Of a DNA stretch of 64,000 bases, positions 61,539-64,000 are shown piece by piece (within the stretch, counting starts at the first letter, position 1; each line of letters starts with the position of its first letter). The translations under genes were made by a program, and so were the position numbers. The stretch comes from Litomosoides sigmodontis (taxonomy: Eukaryota > Nematoda > Chromadorea > Rhabditida > Onchocercidae), in contig OY718808.1 in the NCBI GenBank assembly GCA_963070105.1, positions 5,371,738 to 5,435,737 on the forward strand. The letters are read 5' to 3'. The notes below the pieces were generated by a model. It searched no databases and was not told the origin of the DNA. It was given only the letters and a program-made list of their open reading frames with translations.

Positions 61539-63940
61539 CTAAAAATACGCGAATTTTAATTTTGCAAACTGTTGAAGTAAATGATTGCAAAACTCGCTCA
61601 CTCGTTAAATTACGGCAAAATATCAGTAAATATGAATAAATCGTTAACAAGTAAACTGTGAAAGAACAAGTGCAGATGGAGCATAAACGACACCTGATCC
61701 GGTAAGACAATGTAGTTGTCGCTATGCTTAAATAAGTTCATGCTAAATTATACATGAAGCGTTAGCAAATTAGCAACCTATGTGTGGACAAATATAATGA
61801 CACAATGAACCGCCCGCAAATCGCATATCCCATTTAATACGCCGAACAAAATATACAGATTCCTAGAATATTGCGTGATCATTTCTGATTGAAGGCAGTC
61901 AATAATTAGATTTTAAGCCGAGGAGGAGACAAGACTAAACGATCAAAGATTAAAATTCTTTCATCACTTAGTGGAATGGTATGAAAATGCCGTCATAAAT
62001 TTGAAGTAGATTAATAATGAAAAGCGATAGATGATGGTGGTCGCTGTCGTTCTCCATCCAAATCAAAATTAATTAACACAAACAGTTTTGAAGAATACCC
62101 TATTGTAAGCGGTGAGTGTTCTTTGATTTCCCGCGATCTTCCCTCAGTATCAACAAAAATTTGTGGAAATAACAGCCACTATTTGGAGAATGGTGGTGAA
62201 GTTTGATTCTTCTTTTGATCCTTTTCATAGGAGGGAAAGATCAGAAGAGGTGAAAGTATTGTGTAAAATGCCTTACTGCATTGATAGCATTCACGGAGCT
62301 GATCAGACGAGAGCTGATTTACCTTTTATTTCACCAAATTACGTGCTTTCAAAAAATTTCGACGTACGGTTGACATCTTTATGTAACTTAATGTCAAATG
62401 AGCCATAACAATCATCATTGGCGTACTTGTGATGCGTCGTCATTACTGTTAGTGCGTATATTAGATTTATGAGAAAATGATGGTTCAAGAAAAATTCGAA
62501 ATTATCACAACTTGTCTCAAACGTCTTTCCCATACATTTAAACAATAAGTTTGTTTTACTCCTGCAGGAATAGAAATTTGCACTTTGCAACTCAACGAGT
62601 GGTTGAAAAGCATCCTGTTGATGTGTCCTCTCGCCCTACCAATTCTCTCTGATCCATCCCACTGACCTGTTCTGCATTCGTCTCAAAGAGTTTGAGGTGT
62701 TGGAAAGGAAACAAGTACAAAATGCTACACGTAGCGCACATTTCTGCACTTAACTTTTTCCTACATCGATAGTATAAATTGCCGCACATCATCACGTACG
62801 TACAGTAACTCTCTGTAGTACGTAAGAGAAATGATTTATTGCTGTTGCGTAGAATAAGACGATGAGTGAATGCATGGGTTAACTCACGCCGCCGAGGACC
62901 GAGGACAAGAGATCAGTTTTGATAACACATTTTCAGTTGGTCACCATCGATCTCCCGTGCTACGTCATTACTTTTATTAGCTGCAGGTTTGCCCTTCAAG
63001 CTCTATTTTGAAATCAAAAAAAATTACTCGAATTTGAATCTTCCCCAGCGTTATTCATTCCTTTAGTCTTAAAAATACTACTTTTGTAGACTTGCGGTTC
63101 ATAACTGTCAACTTCACAACAAAATTTCTTGCCATGCGTGTTTGCAAAACATAAGGCATGTTGTTGGAAAGGAAGAAATGGAAAGAATGTATACTTATGA
63201 AAGAAGTGATGCATGCCCGCAGGGTATTACATTTCCAGGAGGCATTACAAGTACTTCCCAACACTTTTGTAAACTTACAACACGTAAAACATGTCCCTTA
63301 CGTGGACCTTATATTCCATTCGTCCTTCCAATACTAATTTTTAACCGATTACGGGCACAACTGATTTTAACAGAACACAGTTTCCACTCACATCCAATCA
63401 GAATGGCATGGAAAGATCACAAAGCCTCCACAACCTGGTGAAATTTGGTTTCCGTACGCCAGCAATAATGATGGGCAACGATGACGTTTTGTTTCCAACT
63501 TTGGTTGAGTTTCTATGAAACTGTTGAAGATCGCGTCATTAGGAGTCAGAATTCTGGGGTGTAAAGGGGATTTTGGTTGTTGAGGTGGTGTCTTATGAGA
63601 TTGGTTTCGTAGCTGCAGGATTGTTCAGTCTAGTCGAGCACTGTGACACAGATAACACATCCAGGTCACTCTGCGGTCCGCATTGGAAACCGACTTGGAT
63701 AATTGAAAGATCACCCGTGAGCGTTGCAGTGCCAGTGCTGCTAAGTAATTACTTGTTGCATATTAAAAGCTATGTTTAAGTTTTAGGATTGCTTAAAAAA
63801 TGGATATATTACAGGATATATTATATGGCAGTCTTCGTCTTTTATTAATTTTTCGTGTTGTTCTAATTTGGAATTTTGGTTTCTTGAATATGCTTATATT
63901 CTAAATGGTTCTATCTTTTTTGCTTTTCAATTATTTTCAG
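61539..63940. other. Region without a resolved gene
   Basis: It should contain the 5' exons of the minus-strand PH-domain gene and the upstream exons or promoter of the gene entering at 63941. Several 60-100-codon ORFs on both strands (for example 63142-63441 + and 62592-62795 -) show no family features or consistent splice partners. Confidence 0.4.
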
Positions 63941-64000
63941 TCTATCAAACAAGATTTTATGAGCAAGAGAAGAAGCTGGAAATTTTTCGGCAAAGGTTTA
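63941..64000 (+). CDS. First bases of an exon running off the right edge
   Basis: A strong acceptor (ttattttcag) ends at 63940. The next 60 bases read YQTRFYEQEKKLEIFRQRF in one open frame, rich in charged residues and helix-forming. This looks like an internal exon of a gene continuing to the right; the family cannot be judged from this fragment. Confidence 0.5.

Noticed and set aside
61297..61710. 137-codon minus-strand ORF
   Set aside because: Another frame of the same exon joins two more exons into a PH-like domain; this frame leads to no joinable exon.

Overview
The window looks like nuclear DNA of a parasitic nematode, probably of the filarial/clade III type (inference). It is AT-rich. 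Coding sequence is broken into many short exons by GT..AG introns, mostly 50-300 bp. Several start codons sit just after a polypyrimidine-AG, as expected for spliced-leader trans-splicing. The gene complement is animal-like. No prokaryotic system, CRISPR array, rRNA or convincing tRNA was seen. || Layout, left half: rad-50 (1-7994, + strand, 5' end cut off) encodes the Rad50 DNA-repair ATPase. drsh-1 (8478-16869, +) encodes the microRNA-processing RNase III Drosha. A large mitochondrial PPR protein of LRPPRC type occupies 17814-29804 (+). Its 2.4-kb intron holds, on the opposite strand, the back half of a PP1-like phosphatase (27009-27929) with a decayed front half, plus a short copy of the following exon. 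prom-1/FBXO47 (31066-33822, +) is a meiotic F-box protein whose nine exons join into 449 codons. || Right half: a 48-residue basic protein (36686-36984) follows a likely trans-splice site. A membrane-anchored ALDH3-type fatty aldehyde dehydrogenase (39497-42801, +) lies between two inverted, nearly identical 258-bp repeats (38139-38396 and 45149-45406). Two unrecognised + strand genes follow (45707-46128 and 46519-47968). After a gene-poor 6.7 kb comes an flr-2/GPA2-like glycoprotein hormone alpha subunit (54725-56016, +) with all ten expected cysteines. The last 6 kb holds a weak minus-strand model (58013-58345), a coherent minus-strand 133-residue novel protein (58518-59462), a possible broken + strand ORF (60162-60455), a minus-strand PH-domain C-terminus (60840-61538), and the first bases of an exon running off the right edge (63941). 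|| The genes do not form one pathway. Shared themes are genome maintenance and meiosis (rad-50, prom-1), RNA biology (drsh-1, the PPR protein), lipid aldehyde metabolism and peptide-hormone signalling. All exon joins were made by eye from splice consensus, reading phase and recalled family sequence features. Nothing was aligned by computer.
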